The notes beneath the pieces are model-generated. The model made no database searches and had not been told where the DNA came from. It saw nothing but the letters and a program-made list of their open reading frames with translations. Shown piece by piece: positions 53,501-64,000 of a stretch of 64,000 nucleotides of DNA; within the stretch, counting starts at the first letter, position 1; each line of letters begins with the position of its first letter. The stretch covers positions 17,810,207 through 17,874,206 of the forward strand of contig NC_072465.1 in the NCBI RefSeq assembly GCF_027596085.1, read 5' to 3'. A program made the position numbers and the translations under genes. The stretch is from Anoplopoma fimbria (lineage: Eukaryota > Chordata > Actinopteri > Perciformes > Anoplopomatidae).

Positions 53501-55127
53501 TGTTTCTTGTGGAACCCTGCAAGAAAACTAATAATATCTTGTAAGGCAGCAGACACCACAGTAAATGAATAAGGCATGCTGGGTATGTAAATTTGGACAG
53601 TATGCAAATGTCACACCTGTGAGAGGGGATCTGAGGCACGAGCAGCACAGGCACAGTTGAGCGGCGTGTCGACCGACCAGACCCCTTCGTGTTCTTCTTC
53701 TTCTGGCCCTTGGTAGCCTTCTTGTTCGGTGGTGGTGGTGGGGGGCTTTGAGTGTAGGACCTTTGACCCCGGTTACCCCTGCCCCCCACCAGTCTCCCTT
53801 CAACTGACTCGTCTCCAGACCCGTCCCGCCGAGACCCCACTGGAGAATGATGCTCACAGAACGCCGTCTTCTTCACAGAGAAGGTGGTGCCGTTGACTCC
53901 TGTCTCCCGGACTGGGTCTATCTTCATAAACAGGCCAGCCTTCTGGGCACAGGTGACATGAAAGGCCCTGTAGCAGTTGGCTTTGTGGCACTGGATGGAT
54001 GCTCCTCTGCCTTTCTGCTTACACAGGTAGCAGGTGAGTTTCCAGCGAGCGGGAGGGATGTTCTTGACCCCCTCAACAGGCTCCAAAAACACTGTGTTGG
54101 CAAAGCACACCTCTGGGATCCATATGGCACAGACAACGTGGGCCCAACGTCCATCACTTGTCTGTTTGAAGGCACCTCCTCGGTTGGGACAGAGCACACA
54201 GTCTACGGGACGGGAGGGGGACTGCAGGCAGCAGCGGCACAGCCACTGACCCTCGGGTACGTAGGGCACACCGTAACACTCCTGGTGGACGGCCAGATTG
54301 CAAATGTCACAGAACAGAATGACGTTACTGTTCAGACATTCGTCATCCAGACAGACACAGCAGAAAGCATCCTCGTCCACGGCACTCTGGGACAGAGCCT
54401 GGCTGCGGGACTCCAAGATGGATTCCCTCTCCAGGCGGTCGATTAGCAGCTCAAAAGTGTCCGCAGATACGGAGGCATGGCCGTCACGCACCCTCTTTTG
54501 GTTAACCATCTCCAGCCAGGCAAGGTCCTCCTCGTCCATGTCGTACTCAGCCACACTGTCCTGTTCCTCCATTGACTGCTCTATGAAACGATAGTAGGCT
54601 GTTGGGAGAGGAGGCGCTTCTGAGGGGCAAACTGAACTCAGCACACGAAAGATGGGCTCAGGCAGAGGGATTTGGTGGGACGGTTGCTGGAGAGAATTAG
54701 TAGGTCCCGTGTGTTGCTGGGAGCCAGACCGTTGGTTCTGGTTGGACATATTTTTACTGCTCTTCCTGCTTTTACTGTTTGAGGGTTTCCTCGAAGATCT
54801 AGTTTTACTCTGCGTTTGTTCACTGTTCTCCTTGTTGCTGTTGCACTCGGCGATGTCCTGGGCCATCATCTCGTCCTCAGTAATAACTGGCAGAGCATCC
54901 GTGATGTTGATCCGATGAAGCCTCCCCTCTAGGTCCACTTCCACTATTTTCTGCGCCTGAGCGTACGTCAAAGTCTCCCTGGACGGAGAGAGCTGCAGTC
55001 TGTAGGGCGAGGGGGGCCGCAACTGGCCAGATGATCCCCTGCCCCGTCCTCTCCCTCTGCCTCGGCCCCTACCCATGTTGAGTCCGCTAGCAACTGTCTC
55101 ACATTCCCACCTCCTCACCTTCCGCAT
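48297..55127 (-). CDS. brpf3: brpf3, bromodomain-PHD-PWWP scaffold of MOZ/MORF and HBO1 acetyltransferases
   Basis: BRPF3 bridges KAT7/KAT6 to ING and MEAF6 and directs H3 acetylation. Twelve coding exons: 53617-55127, 53194-53350, 52217-52348, 51644-51772, 51224-51536, 50796-51122, 49831-50385, 49686-49746, 49139-49221, 48848-48921, 48577-48731 and 48297-48480, giving 1226 residues (human 1205). Order: [20 protein letters not shown] (HAT-binding N-terminus), PHD1 at about 255-302 ([10 protein letters not shown]), zinc knuckle and PHD2 to about 427, bromodomain at about 601-715 ([20 protein letters not shown]), [16 protein letters not shown], and a C-terminal PWWP ([25 protein letters not shown]). 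MRK at the start, [11 protein letters not shown] and [12 protein letters not shown] identify BRPF3 rather than BRPF1. Fish-specific oddities: an Arg-Gly repeat at residues 19-31 and a long Glu tract (about 50850-50905). The antisense frame at 53847-54446 is a shadow. Confidence 0.95.
50519..50551. repeat. (GAT)n trinucleotide microsatellite
   Basis: About ten GAT units in the brpf3 intron between exons 6 and 7; non-coding. Confidence 0.9.
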
Positions 55128-55915
55128 GGGAGTTTAAACCAGCTCCCTAGCAGACACACAGGAAGAAAAATGATTTAATGCAATGTGTGTCAACACTTTG
55201 TACTTTGCAAAATGATCTATTAAGATTTGCAGTAGCTGATGTTTTGTCATTATTGAGTTGTACATGTTGTTATCTATACCATGTATATATGGTCGCAAGT
55301 AAATAAAGTGTGAGATCTGAATCTGACTATATTTATATCAGGTTATTATTACACCACGAGTGAAACCTGCAGTAAATGTTGAATTATAAATTAACATTAA
55401 TCTACAGTGTCGGCTGTTTCAATTAAAAAAACAGCAATGCCTTGTAAATTTTGAGGATATCACCATTTCTGTTCATCGCTTAAACTTATCCCTTGCTGTT
55501 TAAGCTAATTATTTTGATTATAAAAAATCTAAATACCAACAGTTTTAATGTTATAAGCAATTAATTATATAATATTGCCTTTAAACATGAATAGTTCATA
55601 ATTTGTTTACAAAATTATATCACATTCTGCCCTCAGAGCTTGTTTTATATTCTACATGTATGTTGTGTCACCCTGATTAATCATGCTCCTCTCCTGCTGC
55701 CAATATAAGTGTAATCTTATTTGCAATTTTTTTCCTAAGATTTGATGCGTTTCCATTTTCAATTCTGGACACAACAGTTACTAGGGGAATAAGGAGGTCA
55801 ACTCTGGTGCTGTTGTAATAAAAACACAGCATGTTACCTCAAGTACTCTTGCTGCACAAACACAACTACAGTTAGTTCTGTACTGCTTGCATGTATCCGC
55901 CTGAGCTGTCTCTCC

Positions 55916-55966
55916 ATTGGTCCAATCAGGAGTCTGTACCCGCCCCTTATTTCCCTCGGACCAATC
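55916..55966. promoter_or_regulatory. brpf3: CCAAT-box cluster inside brpf3 intron 1
   Basis: ATTGG at 55916-55920 immediately adjoins CCAAT at 55922-55926. A GC box (CCGCCCC) at 55940-55946 and a second CCAAT at 55961-55965 follow. The cluster lies between the untranslated exon and the first coding exon of brpf3 and could be an alternative promoter. Confidence 0.4.
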
Positions 55967-56380
55967 AAATGCCAGTATCCTCTATTTTTTTTTCTCCCCT
56001 GTTGCTGTGCGTAGTTAGGTTGACGAGCGCTAAATACCAACCCGAGTATCTAACATCTGTCAGCCATTTTAAGCGCACAACAGCAGAGACAACATTTGGA
56101 TTGCAAGTTGATTAGTAGCCCAATTATACATCCCACGAGCAGACACACTGTATGCACCGTGCCTCAATGCATAAATTACTTGCATGTATACATTAGATCA
56201 CGACACCGCAAATGTGCAGCGTTTCGTCTACAGCTTTGTGCTCCAGACCCCTGCAAAAAAAGACTGTCTGGTTGATGTGATAACGATACTCGGTCGGACA
56301 GGACACACAGAAGTCGTGTAGCGTTAACCAAACGGGCTGGTTCACTAAAGGGAAAGCTGCACATATCGGGAGTGGTTTAC

Positions 56381-56640
56381 CTTGTCAAATCGTCCTCTGC
56401 GGTGCGGGTGGCAAACAGGATAACTGCGCCTAGCTAAATGTCAGCTAGTGACAGGCTGCAACCAAGGCGGACATGCTAGCCGTTAGCTTAGCTAGCCGGT
56501 CATTTCAGGAGCGACAGCGTCATCTTCAGTACTTCAGTTCTCCGCTGTGACTTCGGTCAGACAGATAAACTCGACCTGGTTTCATAGTTGTGGTTTAAAC
56601 CTGTCAAACGATGTCGGTCCCCAAATCAGGGGTTGCAAAA
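56381..56640 (-). other. brpf3: Predicted untranslated exon 1 of brpf3
   Basis: On the minus strand a consensus donor (GACAAG then GTAAAC) ends at 56381. An acceptor (CCCTAG/CTAG then GGAGCTGG) lies about 20 nt before the coding ATG at 55127. The 5' boundary near 56640 is a guess. CCAAT boxes at 56736-56740 and 56786-56790 lie just upstream in GC-rich DNA and fit the main promoter. Confidence 0.5.
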
Positions 56641-56829
56641 TTCAGAAGATATCAAATTAATGTTCCTTGGATGAGGCTAAATAATCAGTCGAGATGGGTT
56701 GAAAAATACGCCCCTTTGGAAAAAAAACACCTCAGCCAATAGGAGGGCGCTGCTGCACCTCGCGCGCAACGCGCATTGTGTTCTGATTGGTCGAAAAGAT
56801 AAACCGAATACATCGCATTCAACCTGGAG

Positions 56830-58662
56830 ATGAAAACAGAAAGCAGCGATGAGAAAAACAACGAGACGTATATTGCGCGCCTTATAGCCCCGTATGCGTT
56901 CCCCATAGAACCGTGTTGTACCTGTTATAGGCCTACACCTGCTGTCTCTAGGGGCAGACTGTATGGGGTTTTTTTTTCATAGCTTTTTCTTGGTTTGTCT
57001 GTTTAAATTGTAGCTCTATGTCTCTGCTGGTTTGTCAAGTGTGTGCAATGACACGATTGTGAACGTATTTGACATATACAATTGATAGCGTGATTCTTCC
57101 TTTACTGGGGTCATGTCCTCAATATGGTTTCTGAAAATGTTCAGACTTTAATGACCTGTAAAAACGTTTAAATTATACAAATACAGACATTTATAAAACC
57201 TAAGAAAGATTTGATAATATATCAAAATTATATTTATTTATATGATTTAATGTTTACATTACTGTAAATGTAAAGACTTCTTTTAAACAGCATTAAGGAC
57301 ACAATGTAAGGACATGAAATGTATCCGTGAAACGTATCCATAGCATTAAAAGTATAATGTGGAATCATTATCCAAGTATTTTTAAAATCCTGCCTGCACC
57401 CCTGACATGCTATTCACACAAATTATTTGTACTTCCATTGGCTGATTAGACAAATATGACTCCATTACAGTATGTGTAGCTAGGTTTATGACCTTCTGGT
57501 TCCATTGGTACAATACTAGATTTGACAGTTATGTTATAGGTTTGAGAAAAAAAGACTGGTTCAAATATTGATTTCGGAGCTGCACAGTAAATAAAAGTCC
57601 TGGCTCCCTGCTACCTTTCAACAGATTGGTAGTTTTTATCTGTGCTCAATCCATAATAAAAGATTCTTACTTTTTACCCAGTTTTACTGAACCTCCAACT
57701 TCTTTCCAAGGCCATGATGTTTTATGTTTTTATCCTCCTCCATGAATATGTTCACTCAGATTTTTCTCTCTCCTTTTTGCAACAATTTGATAAACCTTCA
57801 GGGCCTTAAAAGTCTTTAGCCAGTCAGTCAATTCTGTGGACTGATTTTTTTCCTTTTAAAGTGTTAATACAGAGCAGAGAGTGCTGTCGTGCTCCAAACG
57901 CTGATGTTACAGCTTGTTAATCTTCTAATACTGGGTTTGCACAAAGACATCCAAATAAATCTACACTTGTAACATTCATATCTGTCCCTTTAATGTATAG
58001 AAGTTTTTCAAGTACGTAATTCATTGCAGAAGTAGCAACATTTCTAAGAATCTTTTTTTCGAAACAAACTTTATGTGCAGCTCTCTGTAAGTGTAATATA
58101 CAATGACAGCTGCTCCAAGCAAATGTTCAACTTTGTTCACATGTAATGTAAATATATTATAAAATATTTGATACTCAGCTTCACTACAATATAAGTTTGA
58201 TGCTTCTGTTCTGTAACAAGAAAATAATAACCATTCATATTATTAAGATATGTTCTTCATTTTGAGTAAAAAAAACCACATTTTGTTCCCAAGTGAAAGC
58301 TATATGTCCGAACCTCATGCTGCTTCTTCCCACCCCTTCAAAATTCTTCCTCTTTCTCCACCCACAAAAACTTTGCTGGCTGTCTCAACACATTTGAATC
58401 CGAAAAACTTCAGATCACACTGCATCACAGTCGAGCTCACTGGGGTCTGTCTGAAGTCTGACGTTCCAGCAGCAGCCACATCTTGGACTCTTGTCAGGTG
58501 CTATGTACTTCCATTATATCTACTCTGCTCATTGATTGTTGGTGGAACTATTTCATTTGTTGATTTGATCCAAGAAAGGTCTTACTATACATGTATTTAA
58601 GTTTATCCATGTTTATTCATGTGATGCACAACCGACCACTAATTGTCTTATGTACTTGTAGG
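56830..58662. other. Spacer between brpf3 and the kainate-binding-protein gene
   Basis: About 1.8 kb of AT-rich DNA in which I see no coding exon. A 116-codon frame at 58250-58600 has no recognisable similarity and reads into the region just before the gene. No strong promoter motif was identified. Confidence 0.5.
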
Positions 58663-61600
58663 ATGCAAATCAGGAGAATCAGGATGCTTTCTAGCTTCTT
58701 TGTATTGTCTGTTGGGGTTTTCCTGGACATGGGAGTGTGCAATGCAGGTAGGGAACTACATTCTTTTAATAACAGTTTTGTATATGTGCAAAAATAGTAC
58801 TGACCCACTGAATCAAATGTCACAGATTTAACCAGGCTGGTTAGACAACACTGATCAATTTACATTTTTTCGAAGGTGACTAAGTATGTGCTGAAGTGGT
58901 GTGATTGACAACATTAGACAATTTAGTGTTGTCACATTTTACAAAGTTTGACCCGGTCACTATTTGTTATTCAGTGTGGTGGCAGCTTGCTTTATTTCTC
59001 TGCCAAAACGTCTCATGTTTTCGCTGCTGGATTGGTAGAAATGTCTCAGGCTTGACGAGACATAAATACATAAACAGTCAGCTCGGATCAATATCAAAGT
59101 GTAGCGCTACATCCTGTCCAACTCTTGTAGAAAAACAGAAAGGGAAGCAGGCCAGTTGACCCTCTCACAAATCAACTCTATGGACCAAACAAAGGCCTTG
59201 TGTCTCAGAGTGGCCAAAAAGTCTTGAAGAGCTTGTATACGTGTCATCTTTTGAAAAGGAGGATCTGATGGTTGTCAGGATCACCCTGTGGTGACGGATC
59301 CCCAATGCCTTGGCCTGAATCGAGGCTTTTGATACTCTTTGACTTCCCTCCCATCTCACAGTGCCACATCTTTGAGACTCTTTGAATTGAAACACTGCTC
59401 TAAATAGATTGTGATGTGCAAACCGTTTCAAACAGTAGAGGAGAGCAGCCAGATCTCTAGGATACAGGAAACCAGTTATGTCTAGAAGGTCAATACATTC
59501 GCTCCAAAGTTCACCTCAGACATCTCTGCATGTCAGAGTAAAGTCTGAAAATGGCCAAGCACAAAGGGCTCATTGATTCTGCTAAATTTAGTCGTGAAAA
59601 ACTTGTCCGTCAAAATAAATCATTAGTCAGTTGTCATAATGAATCAATGGTATGTGTTTCCCCCTCACACCTTTGACACTTTTTATTGTCAAGACAAACT
59701 ATGCTTATATATCCAAAACAGGCAGCTATTTTTAATGATGTTTCACCACATAATTAAGAACGAGGCAACATTAACATCATCTTCATATTACATTACATTT
59801 TCAAACCTACTATAACAGAACAACCAAGCAAAAATAATTAGAATCATATAAGCAAGACTAAGATTCTGCAGCTACGTTATCAGTTTTGCAAGGCTGTTTG
59901 TAGATACAGAGGTGCTTTGAGCTAAATGCTATTTTCAGAAAAGTCAAGAGATCACTTAAGTCAGTAGGATTCATCCTCTGGGAACCATTACTGTCTGTTC
60001 AGAAGTATGTGCCGATCCATCTAGTAGCAAAGAGCAAAGTGGTGGATGGACGTTGCGATCACTAGAGCAGGCTTGGAGGTAAAAATATCCAGTATTTCGA
60101 TTAAGATTTTTTTTCTTCATTTTCAACCCTTTATTCATCTGGTGACAATTAAGATTTATTTTAAAACCCAGAGGCCCTGACCCCCAGGTCAAGAACCACT
60201 TATCATATATTCAGTAACTTCCCAGTTTTCATAGACAAGAACAAGATGAACGTTGCTTATGTCTGAAACTTATCTTACTAACGTGCTCCTTACTTTTCTC
60301 TCTCAACATCAGTGCAACCAGAGATGAGAATCACAACAATAAAGGTAATTAATTATTTTATATTGAGCCTCTAAATTTAAAGATAAAACCCCTTTTCCTG
60401 ATTACCTTCTGACATATTTTCTTTTAGCAAGAGCCGTATGCAATGTCCAAAGGCTCACAACTGGAAGGCTTTTGCATGGACCTGCTGTCTGAAGTAGCAA
60501 AGAAACTGGGCTTCAAGTACAAAGTGCAGCTGGTGAAAGATTCTTCGTACGGCAGACAGGATGAGAACGGGAACTGGAATGGGATGGTTGGAGAGGTGGT
60601 AAGAGGGGTGAGTACATGAAAACTGACATTTGGAGGGGTCAAAGGGCAGCCAACCACTCTGCAGGAGCTTGAATTATTCAGCTGGCATCTGTAACTCACA
60701 ACGGATATATTCAAAATCAATGAATGTGTGGTGTGAACAATATCAGCTGGATTGTTGGTGCAATTAAAATCTTCATATTCCTTTAGGAGTTTCTATAATT
60801 GTACAGTAAGTATATATGCGTTCCTACAGGAAGCCGACCTTGCGATCGCTCCACTGACTCTCACTGCAGCTCGGGAGAAAGCGGTCGGGATGACCAAACC
60901 TTTCATGCAGACAGGAATCAGCATCCTGCTGAGGAAGGACATCTCAGAGGGAACAGGCTTATTTGACTTCCTGTCCCCCTTTGCAGCCGAGACCTGGGTC
61001 GGCATACTCATTGCCTACCTGGGGACCGCTGTTTGCATCTTTATAGTTACCAGGTTGGTGATGGAGGTAGTTTAGAGTCCTGGGAAAAGTGATAATACTG
61101 ATTTATCTGTTTATTGTGCTGTGGATTTGAATATTAATTTATATAATTATTGTCTGTTGATATTTTTCACATCTCTGCTGGCAGTGGAATCCCTTGGAGT
61201 GCGGTCACATTAATAAGTAAAATGTTTATGTAAATGCAGACTCAGCCCATGTGAGTGGAGTCAGCCTCAGACTGAGCAGAACAGATTCAGCCTCCTCCAC
61301 AGTCTGTGGTACACAGCTGGAGCTCTGACGCTCCAAGGTAAACTGCAAAACAAGACACTTTGTATGCCACCAAATGGAGACTGGGGATAATGGTTGTATT
61401 GATTTGTCTATTTTCTGGAAGTTTTCTTCCTCTTTGCAGAATAAATCTTTTTATTGTACTCTTTTTGTGTTGTCAGGTGCTGGCCCTCACCCCAAAGCTC
61501 TTTCAGGACGTATCATCAGCTGCAGCTGGTGGTTATTTACCATCGTCCTCTTGGCTTGTTATTTCTCCAACCTCAGCTCCTCTAAGACCTCTGAGTCCAC

Positions 61601-62790
61601 TCACCTGACAGTGAAAGGGTTTGAGGACTTGGCTAATCAGGATACAATTGAATACGGCTGTTTGGCTGGCTCTTCCACCCTTGCCTTCTTTAAGGTACAG
61701 ACATCGGATCACTTATGGATCCCCCCGTGTCACTGCTTATTCTCTAATACTGTTTATCCCTCATGCAGAATTCAAACAATCCAGTGTACCGCAGAATCTA
61801 TGAACACATGGAGAGAACCAAGAGTTTTGTGTCATCTATGGATGAAGGGGTCCGGCGTGCAAAAGAGGGAGACTATGCCTTCATTGGAGAGTCTGTTTCT
61901 TTGGACTTGGCAGTAGCTCGCCACTGTGAGCTGGTCAGAGCACATGAAGTCGTTGGAATGAGGGGATACAGCATTGCTGCCAGCCTTGGTGAGCTTACTC
62001 TTTTTGAAAACTCGTAAAAAATTAATAGTTAGAATTGTATAATTTACAATAAGCCTCAATTTTACCATCTTCTTCCTCAAGGCTCACCCATCATAAAGAA
62101 CCTCAGCGTGGCAATCCTACAGCTGAGCGAGGCAGGAGAGCTGGCTTACCTGCGAAGCAAGTGGTGGGCCAGCAGCTGCATAGCAGACAAGGCCAAGTCT
62201 TCAGCTGTGCAGCCACACAGCCTCAAGGGGATGTTTCTGGTTCTGTCCCTAGGCCTGGGGTTAGGAGCACTGCTGGCTGTTCTGGAGCTCACCTCCAAGA
62301 GCCGCAGAAGTGCAGCTGAGCAGAGGGTGCGTGCGAGTCAGGCGAGAAAGACCACAACCAGCTATCTCTAAAGCCTTGTTGTGTGCTCCACAGTGTGCAT
62401 ATGTGTTCATTCAATCAGGTTTTAAACTGTTTTATAAGCCTAAAGTGCTGCAACGTTTGCTCAATAATTTCATGGCAACACAGTCATGTTACTGTTAAAA
62501 GCCAATAGTTACAGTTTACCAATTGGTTTTTTTCACATCAACTGAAGAACGAAATGCAGAGGACACAAGCAGACTTAGTCAGTCATGCTCTCTCATCGAC
62601 ACAACATTGTTTACATTAAATGCATCAACATATTAATGGATTTATTTGTTTCACTACTGTTTACATTTATTTTTCCTTCCCACAGAAATCCTGCTGCACT
62701 GTGCTGACTGAAGAACTGAGTCTGCGCTTGAGGAACAGCAATGCAAACAAACCCGAAGAAAATGTAGACAAAGATAAAGAAAAAGCATGA
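58663..62790 (+). CDS. Kainate-binding protein (truncated ionotropic glutamate receptor homologue)
   Basis: Kainate-binding proteins resemble kainate receptors but lack the large N-terminal domain. They bind glutamate and kainate, and channel function has not generally been shown. Nine exons: 58663-58747, 60313-60344, 60428-60607, 60830-61053, 61240-61337, 61477-61694, 61769-61988, 62082-62326 and 62686-62790, encoding 468 residues, the usual size. A signal peptide (MLSSFFVLSVGVFLDMGV) leads straight into ligand-binding half S1 (QEPYAMSKGSQLEGFCMDLL). The ligand contacts are kept: R114 (LTAAREKAV), S273/T274 (AGSSTLAFF) and E320 (FIGESVS). M1 is WVGILIAYLGTAVCIFIV, a pore-loop-like LWYTAGALTLQG follows, M3 is about 220-238, and M4 is MFLVLSLGLGLGALLAVL. 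The M3 gating motif SYTANLAAFLT is replaced by CYFSNLSSSKT. The tail is Lys/Asp-rich. AATAAA lies at 63202-63207. Confidence 0.92.
58748..60312 (+). other. Intron 1 of the kainate-binding-protein gene
   Basis: A 1.6-kb intron. A hAT-like terminal fragment lies near its end (60157-60199). Frames at 58905-59159 and 59165-59431 have no recognisable family. Confidence 0.6.
60157..60199 (-). mobile_element. hAT-like terminal fragment
   Basis: On the minus strand it begins AAGTGGTTCTTGACCTGGGG and continues GTCAGGGCCTCTGGG, the same terminus type as at 24950-25018 and 25141. Only one end is present. Confidence 0.45.
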
Positions 62791-63201
62791 ACACCCTAGG
62801 AAACATGTAGTTTTAACAAGTCTGAACATTTTAACTTAGATTTTTTTGACATAGACTTGCAGAGATACATCAGATAGAAAAGAAAAAATACTGCATTTAA
62901 AAATAAAAAAACTCACATTTTATTAAAATAATACATTTATTGATTTTTAAGTAAGAACGCTACAATTTAAATGAAAAAGCAAACATTATAGTTTGAATAT
63001 TATAAAAACAATAATTAAAATGATCCAACTAACAAATAATGCTCATGTACTTAGTTTTTCGAGTTAACTGTTTTATGACTTTGCATCATGCTGTTTTGTA
63101 CAGTTGGCAATGGCATTACATGATATCAACAATTTCTTTTAAAAAAATGATTTCATGCATAAAAGCTGTGTTGATTGTAAACACTACAGCATTTCTAAAA
63201 C

Positions 63202-63207
63202 AATAAA
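63202..63207 (+). terminator. Polyadenylation signal, kainate-binding-protein gene
   Basis: AATAAA about 410 nt past the stop codon, within an A-rich stretch. Other A/T-rich variants occur closer, so this is only the best canonical match. Confidence 0.4.
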
Positions 63208-63474
63208 AAAAATGGTCTAATTGTGTAATTCTGCGTGGTGTCTTTCTACTGATCTAGTCAGAAAATCTGATCCTCCCACAGGAGGAAAGAGTTGTCACTC
63301 TTTTTCTTTGTCTTCTGAAGGACCTTGTTGTTCAAATCTAAACTGGTCTAATCTAAAAGAAAAAAACAAACAGTAAAATCACCATGATTTTAAACACATG
63401 CTAACTTTAGTTTGCAATTATTTTTATTTAATCTTTGCACATACATGAATCAAACATCACCAATGACCCACCAT

Positions 63475-64000
63475 TTAGAAAAAAATTGGTGATTTACAGT
63501 TGATCTCTCTCATCCTCTGGTCAAAGAGGGCCTTCATCTCCCTCTGCAGGGTGCCTTCACGCTGCTCTGCCCCAGCTGGCACACAGGAGGGCACAAACTC
63601 CAGGCTGTCGGTGCTGCCTCCACTGCTGCTGGATGTGTTGTCGGACAGAAAGAGGCCGTTGGGGATGGGCCTCACATGGCTGCAGGAGCTGTCGTAGTTT
63701 TGTGCTCGCTGTGTCTGCCAGTGGATAGCAGGCTGGCGGTTCACCATCGGTGTCTGAGGGCAGGTGGTTGGTTTCCGAGGGCAACTGCGTGAGCGTGCCT
63801 TTGTTCGTATTGGGGTGGACAGTGGGAGTCTAGCCGGAGCCTCTAAGGTCCGTCTCACCCTGGCAGGGGACGGTGGAGGGATTAGTGGAGAAAATGTGGC
63901 CTCAGGCGGGAGCATATGCAGGGGCATGAGTCGAGGTCGAGGGAGTGAATCAGTCTGACTTTGAGTTTCTGTTGGTTGTTCAGGTTCAATGGCACTGCCC
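63475..64000 (-). CDS. C-terminal exon of an unrecognised protein (continues past the right edge)
   Basis: A minus-strand frame is open from the window end to the stop at 63475-63477, about 174 residues. I do not recognise the family. The first two-thirds are Pro/Ser/Arg-rich and look disordered. A Ser-rich, phosphorylation-like stretch follows (NTSSSSGGSTDSLEFVPSC). The last about 30 residues look like a conserved helix (EGTLQREMKALFDQRMREI) ending KSPIFF. Methionines inside (at 63927 and 63909) are unlikely to be the true start, because the coding-like composition continues upstream to the edge. It converges on the kainate-binding-protein gene. The long frame and its ordered C-terminal helix make a real terminal exon more likely than chance. 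Confidence 0.6.
   Translation of the reverse strand, partial: GSAIEPEQPTETQSQTDSLPRPRLMPLHMLPPEATFSPLIPPPSPARVRRTLEAPARLPLSTPIRTKARSRSCPRKPTTCPQTPMVNRQPAIHWQTQRAQNYDSSCSHVRPIPNGLFLSDNTSSSSGGSTDSLEFVPSCVPAGAEQREGTLQREMKALFDQRMREINCKSPIFF

Noticed and set aside
53847..54446. A 199-codon plus-strand frame
   Set aside because: It is antisense to the PHD-coding exon of brpf3, whose minus-strand frame is unmistakable.
58250..58600. A 116-codon plus-strand frame before the kainate-binding-protein gene
   Set aside because: No family signature, Kozak support or splice link to the gene; AT-rich DNA gives such frames by chance.

Overview
The window is genomic DNA from a ray-finned fish, most likely a teleost. 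Evidence: compact GT-AG intron-split vertebrate genes, very long CA/GT and ACAT microsatellites, Tc1/mariner- and hAT-type short elements, and a stand-alone kainate-binding-protein gene (a class known from fish, amphibians and birds). No prokaryotic, phage, plasmid or CRISPR features are present. Exon boundaries were set by hand from GT/AG sites and reading phase. In every complete gene the phases close exactly, and most predicted lengths match the human orthologue closely.

Layout, left to right. (1) nprl2 (minus, 118-2868; 3' end lies off the left edge), head-to-head with hemk1 (plus, 3810-9943). (2) cish (minus, 11080-12541) converges on hemk1; four STAT-type GAS motifs lie upstream of it. 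(3) A repeat-rich spacer (13.4-17.4 kb). (4) twf2 (minus, 17844-25815), with a candidate 15-nt microexon. (5) wdr82 (minus, 27307-31585). (6) glyctk (plus, 34464-36299), with a candidate TATA promoter and non-coding first exon. (7) tcta (minus, 37964-39450), head-to-head with mon1a (plus, 40631-44488). (8) brpf3 (minus, 48297-55127, untranslated exon at about 56.4-56.6 kb). (9) A kainate-binding-protein gene (plus, 58663-62790). (10) The C-terminal exon of an unrecognised gene (minus, 63475 to the right edge).

The genes are not an operon or a pathway. They are vertebrate neighbours with separate jobs: mTORC1 nutrient sensing (nprl2), release-factor methylation (hemk1), cytokine feedback (cish), actin capping (twf2), COMPASS targeting and transcription termination (wdr82), glycerate metabolism (glyctk), a small membrane protein (tcta), Rab7 activation (mon1a), histone-acetylation scaffolding (brpf3) and glutamate binding (the kainate-binding protein). 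From memory, human NPRL2, HEMK1, CISH, TCTA and MON1A map to 3p21.31 and TWF2, WDR82 and GLYCTK to 3p21.2, so the left two-thirds is a rearranged 3p21 block. BRPF3 is on human 6p21, so a synteny join falls between about 44.5 and 48.3 kb.

I found no clearly new multi-gene system. The most interesting signals are small: UG-repeat tracts next to 3' splice sites in nprl2 and cish, the in-frame twf2 microexon, the paired GAS motifs at cish, overlapping upstream ORFs in mon1a, and a kainate-binding protein that keeps the ligand-contact residues but has lost the canonical iGluR gating motif.
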